The notes: generated by a model from the sequence alone, not told the origin. Shown: positions 1 through 11,387, counted from the stretch's first letter. The stretch: 64,000 bases of DNA from Dioscorea cayenensis subsp. rotundata (GCF_009730915.1 NC_052481.1:22046461-22110460); one strand, 5' to 3'. Numbers and translations: made by a program.

Positions 1-471
1 ATAAATCGAGTAAAATAATTTCTATAAAATCATCAAAATACTTTGGTGGCTGCACTTTCATCCTTGTTTGTTTCTGTTTTGTCATTTTTTTTTCTTTTTT
101 TAGTCTGATTGTTTCTTTGTTTGTTGTATTTTTTTTAAAATAAATGGGTGATTCATCCAATTTTTTTTTTTTTACTGACGAGTAATGTACAGGTATTAAA
201 TAGTACTTTTATATCAATTTAGTTAATTGAAAAAATAAATATTAATGATTTTGAGATCCCAATATTTATGGAGCATGGCAAAAAGTCCAAGACATCTTGG
301 CCCTTGGTTCCCGGACAAAAAAAATACTTAGAAGTTATGGTGTCTGTTGGGTCTTGTTGGAGAGGTCCTCTGTCCGCATGGGCTGTGGCTTACAGACTTC
401 TTTTTTTATTTAAATGATGTAAAACTTCATTTTTACCTCTTCCTTTAAAGAGCTAAAAAATAGTCGTTTAA

Positions 472-506
<35 letters not shown>

Positions 507-1239
507 AAGCCCTGAGCTTCAATTATTTTTGGTTTTGTTGCATATATATTTTAAAAAATATATAGTTAAAAAGAGATCAAACACATGTAGTATAAAAGCA
601 TAACATCAAGCGCACCTATTAGTAATGAAACAAGAAGCATTACAACATCAAAAGGAAAAAAAGCTAAAACAAAGACCATCTTTAAAATGACATAGCATAG
701 GTATGGGACGTCCCTCTGAAGATGTAATCTATGACAAGCTTTTTCAAGTATCACTTGTACTAAGGTTAGACAAAGGTTCTCCAGGATCACTCACATTCCA
801 TGGCCTCTGAGGACACAATTTGTTGCTTATAATTGGACTTTTAATCTATAGAAATAGAGATACTAGAAATTTCAAATAATTGAAAGTTAAGTGAGATGTT
901 AAAGTAATAAAGTCCAACACTCACAGTGCTGTCTTAATATTTAGTTTTGGTTATCTTGTAGCTAGATTTAATTTATTTATCCTCTTTCAATTCTCTGATC
1001 ACATGAAGCAAGTTGCAGAACTGCATCTTGTTGAAATGTTTGTCCTTGATATAAATAATTCACTTCCCAAGAATTTGCAACAGAGATAGCAACCCAACTA
1101 AGATCAGTAATTTTTTTTTTTAATGTAAATGATTTATACATGTTTGGTGAACACTTTCAAACAAATTAGATAGCATGAAATTTTCTTCTCAAAACACATA
1201 AAAAACTATTTAAATGAATGACTTTGCATTTTGCAATTG
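1..1239. other. AT-rich intergenic DNA, no gene seen
   Basis: No reading frame here looks like a protein and no RNA gene is recognisable. A (TA)n microsatellite lies at about 471-497. The short minus-strand frame at 566-790 has low complexity and no relative that I recognise. Confidence 0.6.
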
Positions 1240-1720
1240 AGGTAGAATGTTTCTCCTCCAAAGGTTGGGTACAAGAGGCATCCATCCCTTTGAGCTTCTT
1301 TGATCTTTTACAAGTTCTCCGACTCAACTTCTCATTTCATTGATCACTTTCTTTCAACCTTGAAGGCCTCCCTCTCCTTCACCCTCCAGCACTTGCTCCT
1401 TCTTTTTTTTTGGAAAATGAGCGGGATGAACTCACTAGAGACCCCAGGGACATGCACAAGCCTCGGTGGAACAAGTGGGGATGAGGCCGAGCTCACATAG
1501 GCGCTGGAACCACTCGTACACAACCACTATTTACAACTCCCAGAAATGTACCCTCAGCCGAGAATCAAACTCTCACCACAGTGAGAGCTCTATCGGTGAC
1601 CCATGTACCAATAGACCCGCAGACCGTTGGCAGCACTTGCTCCTTCTTAGCATGCAGCCCAAGTTCAAAGCAACAACCATTCCAAGAACAAGTTTGAGTA
1701 TGAATTTTCTTGCCTCATAG
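1235..1720 (+). pseudogene. BAHD acyltransferase N-terminal fragment, split by a SINE
   Basis: The translation around 1300-1404 (FYKFSDSTSHFIDHF and what follows) closely matches residues 51-80 of the intact BAHD gene at 13.4-14.8 kb. The upstream stretch from about 1240 matches the conserved region around the SPPKGSVPETSIPLSFFDLL segment, but in a shifted frame and without about ten codons before FYKF. The match resumes after the SINE at 1649 for a few codons and then fades. The fragment is on the plus strand, opposite to the two intact BAHD genes. The catalytic HxxxD and DFGWG regions are absent, so it is a dead 5' remnant of a former cluster member. Confidence 0.75.
1405..1630 (-). mobile_element. 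SINE, 226 bp, inserted in the BAHD pseudogene
   Basis: An 18-bp direct repeat (cagcacttgctccttctt) occurs at 1387-1404 and again at 1631-1648. Together the two copies rejoin the BAHD reading frame. Between them is a 226-bp insert that starts with a T run on the plus strand, so it is a SINE in minus orientation with a poly-A tail. On the minus strand the head carries a tRNA-like stretch with a degenerate B box (agtttgattct). Long target duplication, A tail and tRNA-like head are the hallmarks of a SINE mobilised by LINE machinery. The family is not identified. Confidence 0.8.
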
Positions 1721-2792
1721 TTTCTCTCATGTGTCTTTTCTGTTTTTTTAATGTCTAATGGATTTGTTCTTAGTATCTGCTCTCCTGTTTTATTTGTCTG
1801 CACTATTTCTCTAATTTCCTCTTTCTATACTTTGCCTATATGTATTGTTTACCTAATTTGATTTCTCTACATTTTGTCTATACCGCTTGTTTTTATTTTA
1901 ATAAAATTATGATTTATTTATTATCTAAATAAAAGAAAGCATTACTAAATCCATTTTAACTACATTAAAAATTGGCTTTGATATATTTTTCAACCACTAA
2001 GAAAATAGCGTTTAAGCATCTTCATCCCCTTAATTACCATTTGAATACAAAATCTATTATCTTTTCTTCGTATGAAAAAAATTTAATAGAAATAAAATAT
2101 GATAATTTATTTATTTATCTAACTTTTTAAATAAGTAAAAAAAATTTTAAAATAGTGACAAACGCCTAACTCTATGGCCATATGAAATATTTATTTTGGT
2201 GCTACTAACTACTTCAACCAAGTGGTTTTAGTAATATAAATTATTTTTAATAAATAAATTAGAAATACGCATACATATTCAATAAATATGAAATAAATTT
2301 CCGGCAAAATATAGAATCTAATGGCATTTTTGAAATGTCAACTTCACTATTATTTGGAGAAATATTATAAGAATGATTAAAAATATGATATTTTTTGAAT
2401 TTTACATTCATGATTAATAATACACATAATATAGTCCGCAATATTATCTATAATATCTCATGTTTTATTTAATAAAATTTAAAATATACCTTTTAAAAGT
2501 ATAAATATTATTACCAAAAATAACTGATAATACAAAAATAATTAATTTTAAATTTAGAAATCCAAATACCCCGAGTGAAAGTAATTTAAGAAAAAATATT
2601 AAATAATTTACACATAAAAATAACATTTCCAATACCTTAACATCTGATTTTTACTCTTTCATTAGTAAATATAAAATTTCCAATACCCCACATCTCATTC
2701 TTACTGTTAAAGACAAAAGTATCTTGGTAACTAGTCATTTTATAGCCCTTAAAATACATAAAAACAAAATTTATATATTATTTAAATGACAA

Positions 2793-2835
<43 letters not shown>

Positions 2836-2916
2836 TCCAGATCCCACCAAATCACACTACTCTCATGCGGGCCACCAGCTCCCTTCAGTACCTGTTGGCA
2901 CATGAGACATGGTCGA
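1721..2916. other. AT-rich intergenic DNA with an (AAT)n microsatellite
   Basis: No gene is seen. An (AAT)n run covers about 2793-2833, just before the hAT element. Confidence 0.6.
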
Positions 2917-2924
2917 CATGGACG

Positions 2925-4142
2925 TAGGAATGGGGGTGGGGTGGGGCGGGGCAGGGACAGGGCAGGGCGGGGAATGGGATCCCCGTCCCCATCCCCGCCT
3001 TCACGGGCGGGGATTCCCTGCTAGAAATTCTCAGGGAAAAATCCTCCCCATCACTCCCATGGGGATCCCCGCCACCAAAACATTAATATAAAAAAATTTT
3101 TCTATAAATAACTATAATATTTCTAATCGATTTTATACTATACTATACGCTTAAAAGATGCTTATATACTAATTGAAAATAAAAAATATAATGTATGATG
3201 AAAAAAATAAAAAAATTCTCAACCAAAAGTTTTTACAACATACACATCATATATAAAAATAAAAAAATTCACACAAAATATTTCTCCTAATAAAGTCATA
3301 ATATAATGTTTGATGAAACAACAACATTAAAAGTACAAATAACATAAAGTTTAAAAACTAAATTAAAAATTACAAATCCATTAAATAAAATTCATAATGC
3401 AAAAACTAAGACAATAATTTCATGCTCCATCAATTTGTTTCTTCTTTCTCCAAGTCATTTATATTGAAAAATCCAATTCCACTACTCACTAAAGCATCTT
3501 GACATGATAACTCCTCCTTCAATAATAAACAAAATTGTAAATATATAATAAGATTATAAATAATATCAAGATTAAAGATAAAAATTTTTATAAAAAATCA
3601 TATTTACCTCATCATTCTCATCCTCCTCTTCATCAAATGTAGAACAAATAGCTTGAATTGTTGACCATAAACAAGGATCTTCAAAAATAAAGAAATACAT
3701 AATAATAACTAAAAATATATAAATTTAAAAGAAATACCATATATGTTTTAATGAAATATATAAATTTAAATAGTTAATAAGTTGTATGAAATAATTGTGA
3801 GTTCCATAATAATAACTAAAAATATTAATAAATAAATATTTATTGATTATATATATATATATAATATTATGTTAATGTTGAAATAATTTTTAATAAATAT
3901 ATTTAAAATATATAATATATTTTTTTGGGGAATCCCCGCGGGGCACGGGAACCCGTGCCCCACGGGGAGCGGGGCGGGGATCCTTGTGGGGCGGGGAGAC
4001 CATTCCCCGCCCCGCCCTCATCCCCGCTAGGCGGGGAAAAAAATTTTTTTCCCCGCTCCCGCCCATGGGATGTTCGGGGAATCCCGCCCGTCGAGGCGGG
4101 GCCCCATGGGAACGGGGATTCCCCGCCCCACCCCCATTCCTA
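2925..4142. mobile_element. Non-autonomous hAT-like DNA transposon, 1.2 kb, GC-rich ends
   Basis: Perfect 8-bp target duplications (catggacg) lie at 2917-2924 and 4143-4150. The element starts taggaatgggggtggggtgg and ends with the inverted counterpart ccacccccattccta. An 8-bp duplication together with TA-GG termini fits the hAT superfamily. About 150-230 bp at each end is extremely GC-rich, built from ggggcgggg/ggggatcccc words that can fold on themselves. The 0.9-kb centre is AT-rich and holds no transposase. Short frames in the ends are composition artefacts. Confidence 0.85.
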
Positions 4143-4296
4143 CATGGACGTGGGGTTATTAACTTATTATTATTATTTTATTTTAGGATATATATAGTAT
4201 TGAAAAGTATGAATAACTTATTGTTATTTTAGGATATATATAGTATTTTATTTTAGGATATATAGTATTGAAAAGTATGAATAATGTCCAGATTAA

Positions 4297-5271
4297 CGGG
4301 ATTTTTGGATGCCAAGAGTGGAGTGGTAGTTAGGGGGTATTAGATGCAATCCCTTATTTGGGTGTACATCATTGGGAGTGAGGGGGATTGTGGAGGGAGT
4401 GAGACTCACCCATGTGAGTGAGTCTCAATCACCATGCTTTTGGGTGGATTGCCCAATCCTGGATATAGAAAAGACATATATGCCCCTAAGTTATCTTATT
4501 ATTATTTTCAATGTTATTACAAATATTTATTTTGATAATTAATTAGTTAAATTTTTTTGAATGTGTTACACAAATATAATTAAAAATATCTCATTATAGT
4601 TAATACCATTAATTAGCTAATTACTAGCTAATTAATAATATTAATATTTAAATATAATACTTATAACAAAATTATAGTATTATAAAATTAAATAGTTATT
4701 TTTTATAATTAATTAGTTTATTTTTTTTAATGTGTTACATGAATATAATTAAAAATATCTCATTATAGTTAATATCATTAATAACTAGCTAATTAATAAT
4801 ATTAATATTTAAATATAATACTTATAACAAAATTATAGTATTATTAATTTAAGTAGTTATTATTTATAATTAATTAGTTAGATTTTTTCAATATTTTAAA
4901 AATTATAATTAAAAATAATTCAGTATATTTAACATCATTAATTAATATCTAATTAATGATATTAACATCTTATCCCAAAAATTAGATTGAAATTATAGTA
5001 TACTAAAATTAAATATTTATTTTTCATAATTTAAAAATATATATATTTAAAAATAACTCATTATTATATATACAATATCATTTATATGGATGAGGGTCAT
5101 AATTGTCATTTTATCATATTCACTTTCTTTACTTTTCACATTCCCAATAAATTACACTCTCCAAACCTTACCAACCAAACACATTCTTTATTCTCACTCC
5201 TCCTCCATTACCACTCATGTCACTCCTAATCTACTCCTCCCCTAATCCATTTTTGGCATCCAAACACCCCG
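4297..5271. mobile_element. MITE, 975 bp, copy 1 (TTAA flanks)
   Basis: The ends are inverted: ggatgccaagag near the left end, and ttttggcatccaaacacccc at the right end. TTAA lies on both sides (4293-4296 and 5272-5275). The outer 100 bp or so are conserved and the centre is AT-rich with no coding capacity. A second copy lies inverted at 31686-32485. The GGGTGTTTGGATGCC-type terminus and T/A-rich duplication resemble PIF/Harbinger-derived MITEs. The superfamily is inferred, because Harbinger duplications are normally three bases. Confidence 0.75.
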
Positions 5272-5275
5272 TTAA

Positions 5276-5668
5276 TCTATTGATACTGAGTCTCGGCAAT
5301 TCTTAACTCATGTATAGTGATCATAGATGATCATAGATGAGTAGATATGGTAATTTTAGATTTGTACCATATGATTTGTTTATATTCATTAATTTATTTA
5401 TGAACGTTCTCTCCCAACCATTGGATTGAAATCTAATCTATTAAATGTATTACAATAAAAAGTGAGATAAACAGTAATATTTATAAATAGTGTTATACAA
5501 TAAAAAAAATTTTAATCAATTTTTTTTTTTCTATAACACACCGAACCACCTTTTCACAAATTGGGTACAATATAGCTACACTGTAGATGTCATTATTTGT
5601 GTCGTTTTTGGTTCAATTTTTTTTTTCTTTCTCTACTATTCTATCTCTACTACACTGTAGACACAACG

Positions 5669-5712
<44 letters not shown>

Positions 5713-5957
5713 AGTTCAATTTTAATATTTTAACTATGATCAAAATTAAAATTTACATCGACATTATATACTATTATACTTTAGAAGCAGATCGAGGTAA
5801 CTTTTACTATGATAAGCGAAGTATGACGATGCAGAGAAACAAAACAAAAGGATGAATAATTAATATTCGGTAATAATTTAAGTATGCTTGATCATACATT
5901 ATTGGTTTTACTAGCCAAGGTGGTGACAATTTTTTTTATTTTTATTATTTACTTATT
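5276..5957. other. Intergenic DNA, no gene seen
   Basis: Contains a (TA)n microsatellite at about 5671-5708 and a short direct repeat of gatcatagatga near 5320-5340. Nothing else is supported. Confidence 0.55.
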
Positions 5958-6734
5958 TATTTTAATTAGCATATAGGCTGTTTAATATAACCTTCATGTC
6001 TTTCACACCATTATTAGTTAGATAATATAATTTTCATGTCTTTTCCTCCATAATTAGAATCCTATTACATTTGAAAATAAGCTAAACATTTAAATTATTA
6101 TAAGATATAATAATACATAATTTCAAATAGAATTTACATTGGATTTTGCTATTTTCAGTTTTAGTAAAATTTGATGTAAAGGGAAGTAAATTTATTGGAA
6201 CGCTAGCGATTTATGAAAATTAAGTGTTTTATATTTATTTGTGATTATGTCTTACTCTCTCCATTGAATTATTTTTAAAATCAATTTTTTATTTAAATTA
6301 AATAAATTATGGAAAAATTTCATTCGAAATACAGGAGGAAATCAAACTCACAAAAATAATGGCTTTAAATTTGACTCTTTTTCTCTCGAATTTGTTCATA
6401 TCAAACTAATTGCATTTTCAAGTATTTTTTTCATATTTTATGATTCAAAAGAAAATATATAAAAATGAGTCATTAGGTTTAACTTTTCTTCGATGTCCAG
6501 GCTATAACTATGAAAAAAAGGAATTACATGAAAAGATATTTAGAAAAATATGAATTTACATATTGATTTCTAAACTATTGGCCAATTGAAAAACTAATTA
6601 ATTTTTTTTAAGCCTCAAACAAAATATATTTGAGTGACATTTATCATGTATATATGGACATATAGGTTGTATAATATAATCTTCATGTCTTTCCCTCAAT
6701 AATTTGAATCCTAATTAATTTGGAAAAAAAAAAA

Positions 6735-6839
6735 TCTAAACAACAATAATAATAATAATAATATAAAACCAAAACCATGGGCTACCTACCAAAACCATGG
6801 GCTACCTAGAGGTAACCCATGGTTTTGGTTTTGGTTTTA

Positions 6840-6880
<41 letters not shown>
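6735..6880. repeat. Long inverted repeat (hairpin) flanked by AAT/ATT runs
   Basis: On the plus strand an (AAT)n run leads into ataaaaccaaaaccatggg, then a second copy of accaaaaccatgggctacct, then gaggtaacccatggtttt and an (ATT)n run. The halves are complementary over about 50-60 bases, so this would fold into one long hairpin. It could be a tiny foldback MITE or a replication-slippage product. Confidence 0.7.
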
Positions 6881-6899
6881 GATCAAACCAAACTCACTA

Positions 6900-8291
6900 T
6901 GTAGTTCTCATGACCAAAGGACTGGGGTATTTTAAATCTGTTTAATTTTAACCAAGCTCTTTTCGGAAAATAATACTGGAAATTTTTTATTGAACAATTT
7001 GGAGTGGTGCGGAGGTGGTACAATTTAATTATGGGGTATCTAGGTGGAATCTGTTCCCTAGATATTCGGGCATGATCTCTACTTTTGGAAAGGGGTGTCC
7101 AACTGCCTGTCGGCCCTTAGAAGGTGTGTCGCTCACAGTGTTAGCTCGGGGACGGAGACACTCTTTTGGAAAGATCGATGGTTGAATGGGCGGGCGCCGA
7201 TGCTTATTTGGCTGGAGGAATTCAGAGGGTCTCTAAACCCTAATAATTCTATCTGTGACCTTGAGTATCTATGTTCTGAGGAGTCTTTCGCTGAGCATGA
7301 GGATGTCGTTTCTTTTAGAAATCGATCGAAAGTGCCGGGAAAGAACTTTAGGGATAAAAAATGGTTGCGGCTTACTGGAAATGATGCATTTATGGTCAAA
7401 TCATTTTATGGCTTCTTAAATGATGGTGGTTTACTTTGTCAGGTGGCGCAATTCTTTTGGCGCAACTTGTGTCCAAAGAAAATTACTATTTTCAACTGGC
7501 TCGCTTGGAATAATAAAATTCTTACGTTGACAAACCTTGAAACTAGAAGATGTAATCGGCTTCCCACCGCTACTTGTGTCATGTGTCACTCGGCAATTGA
7601 GACTGCAGATCACCTTTTTTTTTAATGCACTTTTGCTAAACAGGTGTGGGAGTACTTTGTTCGGCTTCTTCATCTCCCGGAGGTGCTAAATTCTATGCAT
7701 GAAATTTGGGGAGTCTGGAGAGAGGTTGTGAGACCTAGGTGGAAGATAGTGGGGGAGCTTGTTGAAAAAGCGATTGTGTGGAGCATTTGACTAGCTAGGA
7801 ATGATTGCATTTTTAATACGAATTGCATGTCTGCTTACGCTCTTATGTTAAAAGTTGATCACCTGCTTTTATCCTAGTTCTCTTCAGTGGATGCTGGAGC
7901 TAGTGAGAAGCTAGAGGAGGCCTCATCAGCTGTTCGTCGCAGCCTGGAGTTCTTAGGCCCGCGATTGGAGGAATCAGGAAGTACTTTGCCTTCTGAGGCG
8001 ACGTAGGAGCAGACCTCATGTTAGCTGGTGTTGTGGCTCGGGGAGGTTAAGGAGTCTTCCTTACCGTCCTTGTTTGTTTTGGGGTTCTTTCTGGGCTGTT
8101 TGGTTTGGTTTTGTTTTGTGTTATTTTCTTCATTGTCCTCCGAGTTGGTGTTGTTTTTTGTTTCAACTTCTTGTAGTATGTTCTTTTTTGTTGTGTGTTG
8201 CCAGTGCTGTCGTCTCACACTTCTGTGTTTTGATGTGCTGGTTTCTTCTCTATTTTAATTAAAGTGGTTTATTAACTTTTTTTTTTTAAAA
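6900..8291 (+). mobile_element. 5'-truncated LINE (L1-like), 1.39 kb
   Basis: Direct repeats of 15 bp (aaaccaaactcacta) lie at 6885-6899 and 8292-8306, and a T/A-rich tail ends the insert: the signature of target-primed reverse transcription. The remaining ORF2 starts in the thumb region of reverse transcriptase (GILNLFNFNQALFGK-like, with stops), continues into a zinc-binding RVT domain, and ends with an ARNDCIFN-like segment and a 3' UTR whose last bases read aaagtggtttattaac. It is non-functional: the catalytic polymerase region and endonuclease are gone and in-frame stops are present (for example at about 7623). Confidence 0.85.
7095..7625 (+). pseudogene. LINE ORF2 C-terminal fragment with zf-RVT domain
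   Basis: An open stretch of about 176 codons inside the LINE. It has the SGTETLFWKDRWLNG motif that follows reverse transcriptase in plant LINEs. The zf-RVT zinc-binding module follows: W-x-N-K-I-L-T-L-x-N-L, then RRCNRLPTATCVMCHSAIETADHLFF, seen here as separate short motifs with paired cysteines and histidine. A stop at the end of DHLFF interrupts a frame that otherwise continues to about 8003. It has no host function. Confidence 0.8.
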
Positions 8292-8545
8292 AAACCAAAC
8301 TCACTAAAATAATGGTTTAGAGTTTGATTCTCCTGCGCTCGAACTTGTTATTCATATCCATAGTAAATGCATCTTCGAGAATTTTTTTCTCACGTTCCAT
8401 GATCCAATAAAAGATATACAAACAGAAACAATAAGGTTAAATGTTTCTTTGTTGTGAAAGTAATACTTATGAAAAAGATCGATCTAGACATTAATTTCTT
8501 GACTATTGCCAAATTAAGAACTTAACTATTTTTTTAAATCACAAA

Positions 8546-9949
8546 TTAAATATTATGTAGTTCAAATTTTGGAACTTCATCCCATATAATTAGTTTTCTA
8601 TTTAATGACGTTCTTTTGGTGATTTTCTCCCGGTGGATGGAACAAACTATATATAATTTTTTTCATCCAGTTTTGTTATGTACTCTCTTTTTATTTTTAT
8701 TTATTTTCCTAGCCAATAAATATTATTTATTTATTTAATATATATACATATATAAAGTGAAAATTATCATCTATGTGGAATAATAGATAAGCCACATGAT
8801 GATGCATTTATGATCTATGCTGTGATTATATTTCATTAATCTAATAATTCGACACATTGGATCTGGTTTTGTATTTTAGCTAGATTTTTTTTTTCTTTTC
8901 TTTTCTTTTGAACCATGCGGATCACATTCAAGAAATAGACTGTGGCACTTTAAATAATTCTCATCCGTGAACAAATAAAAACACATCTCCAAAATTATTG
9001 GTGTTTGCATTATTCAACAAACTGCCAATATTTGTACAAGTGGGCAAAAGCATCCCATGAAACACTACTACTTTAAATAAATAAATAAATAAAAACTTTA
9101 AAGAGAGAAAATTACAAAATGATGTAAAACAACAAAGTTATTTACCCATTTTTTACACCTCACATATATAATTTTTTTAATTGTTACTCTTCAATCAAAT
9201 ATTGAAAAAAAAAAAAAAAATCAAACCTGTAATTTTTTATTCGATAATTAAATATTTTACTGTTTTATTTTTACATTAGTGACAAACAACAAAATTATTC
9301 AATTATTTTTCCAAAATATATTATTTTTATTATAGAAAATAAATAAATAAAATTTCATATGATAATATAAATTTATCTCCTCAAAGCTTTGTTTGTCCTT
9401 CAAATATTTTTCACCAAATTATCACTTGTGGTTGGTGCTTTCCTCATGTACTTTTTTAATATACTTCGTTGATTTATTAGTTTATTTATTTAATATATAT
9501 ATATATTAAAAAATTGATAAATCACTAATTAATTGCAAAATGGAACATCTAAATACAAAGAACAAAAAGAAAATAACAAAACAAGAAGAGACTAAAACAA
9601 TATATATACGTATGTCAAGAATCAAGATCAATATAAGAATGTGGCCTCCCAAAAAGCCACACCTTGGGTATTCCATAAATATATAAAAATGACATTAAAA
9701 AAACAGAAGTGAATAATAAAACATATTATTCATTTATTTAACCCACTGTGCCACCTCCAAGCAAACAACATACATATCCATTAGGCATTACATCAACACA
9801 TACTAAATTCTTCAAAAACAGAAATTAATAACAACAGCAACAATAAACAAACCCCAAACATTTATTACACACATAAACAAAGCATTGAAATTATTATAAA
9901 CCGAATTAAAATTTTTAAAAAAAAAAGAAAAAAAAAAAGAAGAAAATCA
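8546..9949. other. AT-rich intergenic DNA and 3' flank of the BAHD gene
   Basis: No gene is seen. The part closest to 9950 should hold the 3' UTR and polyadenylation region of the minus-strand BAHD gene. A/T homopolymers are frequent. Confidence 0.5.
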
Positions 9950-11299
9950 TCAAACCATCAAAGCCTTAAGAGCATCATTAAAACAAACCTCAAAAGCATC
10001 AATTTGCTCCTTCGGAAAAGAGACTCCAAACTCAAGTCCACCACCACCTTCGCCGTCCTCAGCCATGGCCATCGTCTCAACTCCTTTAATGGTGGTCACC
10101 TCCACCTTCACCGGTTTCCCCCACCCAAAGTCCACATCATAAACCCTAAACCTCGTCGATCCGGCGATCCACATCCCCTGGTTCGCCACCACCTCACCGA
10201 GCGTCTGCGGCATCGTCTCACCACCATTAAAAACCCCATCTTTAAGCTCATCAATGGCTTTGCCAATCGCCGCCGCAGCAGCTCCAACTCCGGTGACCTC
10301 ATCGACAATGTCACCAACCTTAGCTTTCGTCGTCTTGAAAGCGAGGCAGCCGCCGAAGAACCCCGCCGGAAGTGGAGGCGAGAGGCGTGGCCGGGCATCA
10401 AGGGGGAAGCCAAAGTAGGCCATCTTCTCCTCCGGCCATCCTTTGGACCGGACCAAACACGCCCACATGAAAGCACATGAGACGACGTACGTTGATAAAT
10501 GGAATGGAGCTTTCCCTTCTGGATATCCAGCCATTATCGCCCCCTTTAGCTTCTCCAAATGCTCCTTTTTTAATCTAAAAGTGGCCAAAAACTCTTCTTT
10601 TTTTGTTGCGCCGGCGCCGGCGTTCTTGTACATCTCTTTCATATATAAAGCGGTTTGGAGATAGATGGAGTAGAGGTTGTAAGGGTCACCGATGTTGGAA
10701 CGGTCGAAGGATGGAGGGGATGAGAAGGAGACTTCGCCGGCGCCGGAAAGGCAGGTGGTAGCCCATGAACGGATGAAGTTGGTGGAGTTTGTGCCGTCGG
10801 AGGCGACCTTACTGACGACGATGCCGAAACAAAGGCCTTGGTTTGGGAATAGAGTGACTTGCAAAGCCATTAGAGGTTCTGATTCGTGAGCCAAGGTTGG
10901 GATTAAAGGTTGGAGCTTTGAGAAGTCACGAGCTTGGTCGCCGGCGAAGTCTTGGAAATCTCCGGTGGATTCGGAGATGGTGAGAGAGACGGAGTCGCCG
11001 TCGGTGTAGTAGAGCTCGTAGACGTCTGGGGAGGAAGGGGATTGACGGACATGGCCGGCGAAAGGGAAGAAGTGCTGGAGAGTGAGTGAAAGAGAGGATT
11101 TGAAGGTCGGAAGATGGTCGGAGATGAAGTGGGAGGTTGGGTGAGGGAACTTGTAGAAGAAGAGACGCTCGACTACGCCGCCGCCGAGGAAGAAGATGTC
11201 GGTGAAGAGGAGAGGGATGGAGGTTTCTGGGACGGAGGACTTGGGAGGGGAGATGAAGCATTGTTCAAGGGTGGTGAGTGATGGGGACGACGACGCCAT
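9950..11299 (-). CDS. BAHD acyltransferase lacking the catalytic histidine
   Basis: A single-exon 449-residue BAHD protein of the usual family length, closest in style to the anthocyanin/phenolic-glucoside malonyltransferase clade, which transfers acyl groups from CoA thioesters to glycosides in the cytosol. DFGWGKP is intact at residues 390-396. However, the HxxxD catalytic motif reads SKVASDG: the general-base histidine position is lysine 164 (codon aag), while Asp168 is kept. The clade motif YFGNC is FFGGC (314-318). The frame is long and open with no stops, and GC-rich at third positions, unlike its lower-GC neighbour at 13.4 kb. Start: ATG at 11299, the first in frame, 89 bp downstream of a TATA box. 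It could be a divergent enzyme, a non-catalytic paralogue or a very young pseudogene. Confidence 0.9.
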   Translation of the reverse strand: MASSSPSLTTLEQCFISPPKSSVPETSIPLLFTDIFFLGGGVVERLFFYKFPHPTSHFISDHLPTFKSSLSLTLQHFFPFAGHVRQSPSSPDVYELYYTDGDSVSLTISESTGDFQDFAGDQARDFSKLQPLIPTLAHESEPLMALQVTLFPNQGLCFGIVVSKVASDGTNSTNFIRSWATTCLSGAGEVSFSSPPSFDRSNIGDPYNLYSIYLQTALYMKEMYKNAGAGATKKEEFLATFRLKKEHLEKLKGAIMAGYPEGKAPFHLSTYVVSCAFMWACLVRSKGWPEEKMAYFGFPLDARPRLSPPLPAGFFGGCLAFKTTKAKVGDIVDEVTGVGAAAAAIGKAIDELKDGVFNGGETMPQTLGEVVANQGMWIAGSTRFRVYDVDFGWGKPVKVEVTTIKGVETMAMAEDGEGGGGLEFGVSFPKEQIDAFEVCFNDALKALMV

Positions 11300-11387
11300 T
11301 GATGATTGTGGAGCTTGAGAGCTTGAGATGAAATGGAGAAGAAGAAGAAGAAGAAGAGTGATGATGAAGCTGAGGGTTTGGTTTTGG

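Larger units (their letters stand above)
5958..8545. repeat. Old imperfect tandem duplication of about 0.7 kb, second unit interrupted
   Basis: The sequence at about 5968-6620 is repeated, at roughly 70-75% identity by eye, in 6650-6740 and 8293-8545. Matched stretches are catataggctgtttaatata / catataggttgtataatata, and the 6334-6620 block against the 8293-8545 block. The second unit has been opened by a microsatellite-flanked hairpin (6735-6880) and a LINE (6900-8291). Confidence 0.65.

Noticed and set aside
3925-4232. Pro/Gly/Arg-rich open frames near 2.8-3.1 and 3.9-4.2 kb
   Set aside because: They fall in the GC-rich termini of the hAT element and reflect composition only.
8028-8262. 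Hydrophobic Cys/Phe/Leu-rich frame
   Set aside because: T-rich 3' UTR of the LINE and not a membrane protein gene.
10004-10889. Several plus-strand frames across the BAHD gene
   Set aside because: Shadows of the GC-rich minus-strand coding sequence. The minus frame alone carries BAHD motifs.
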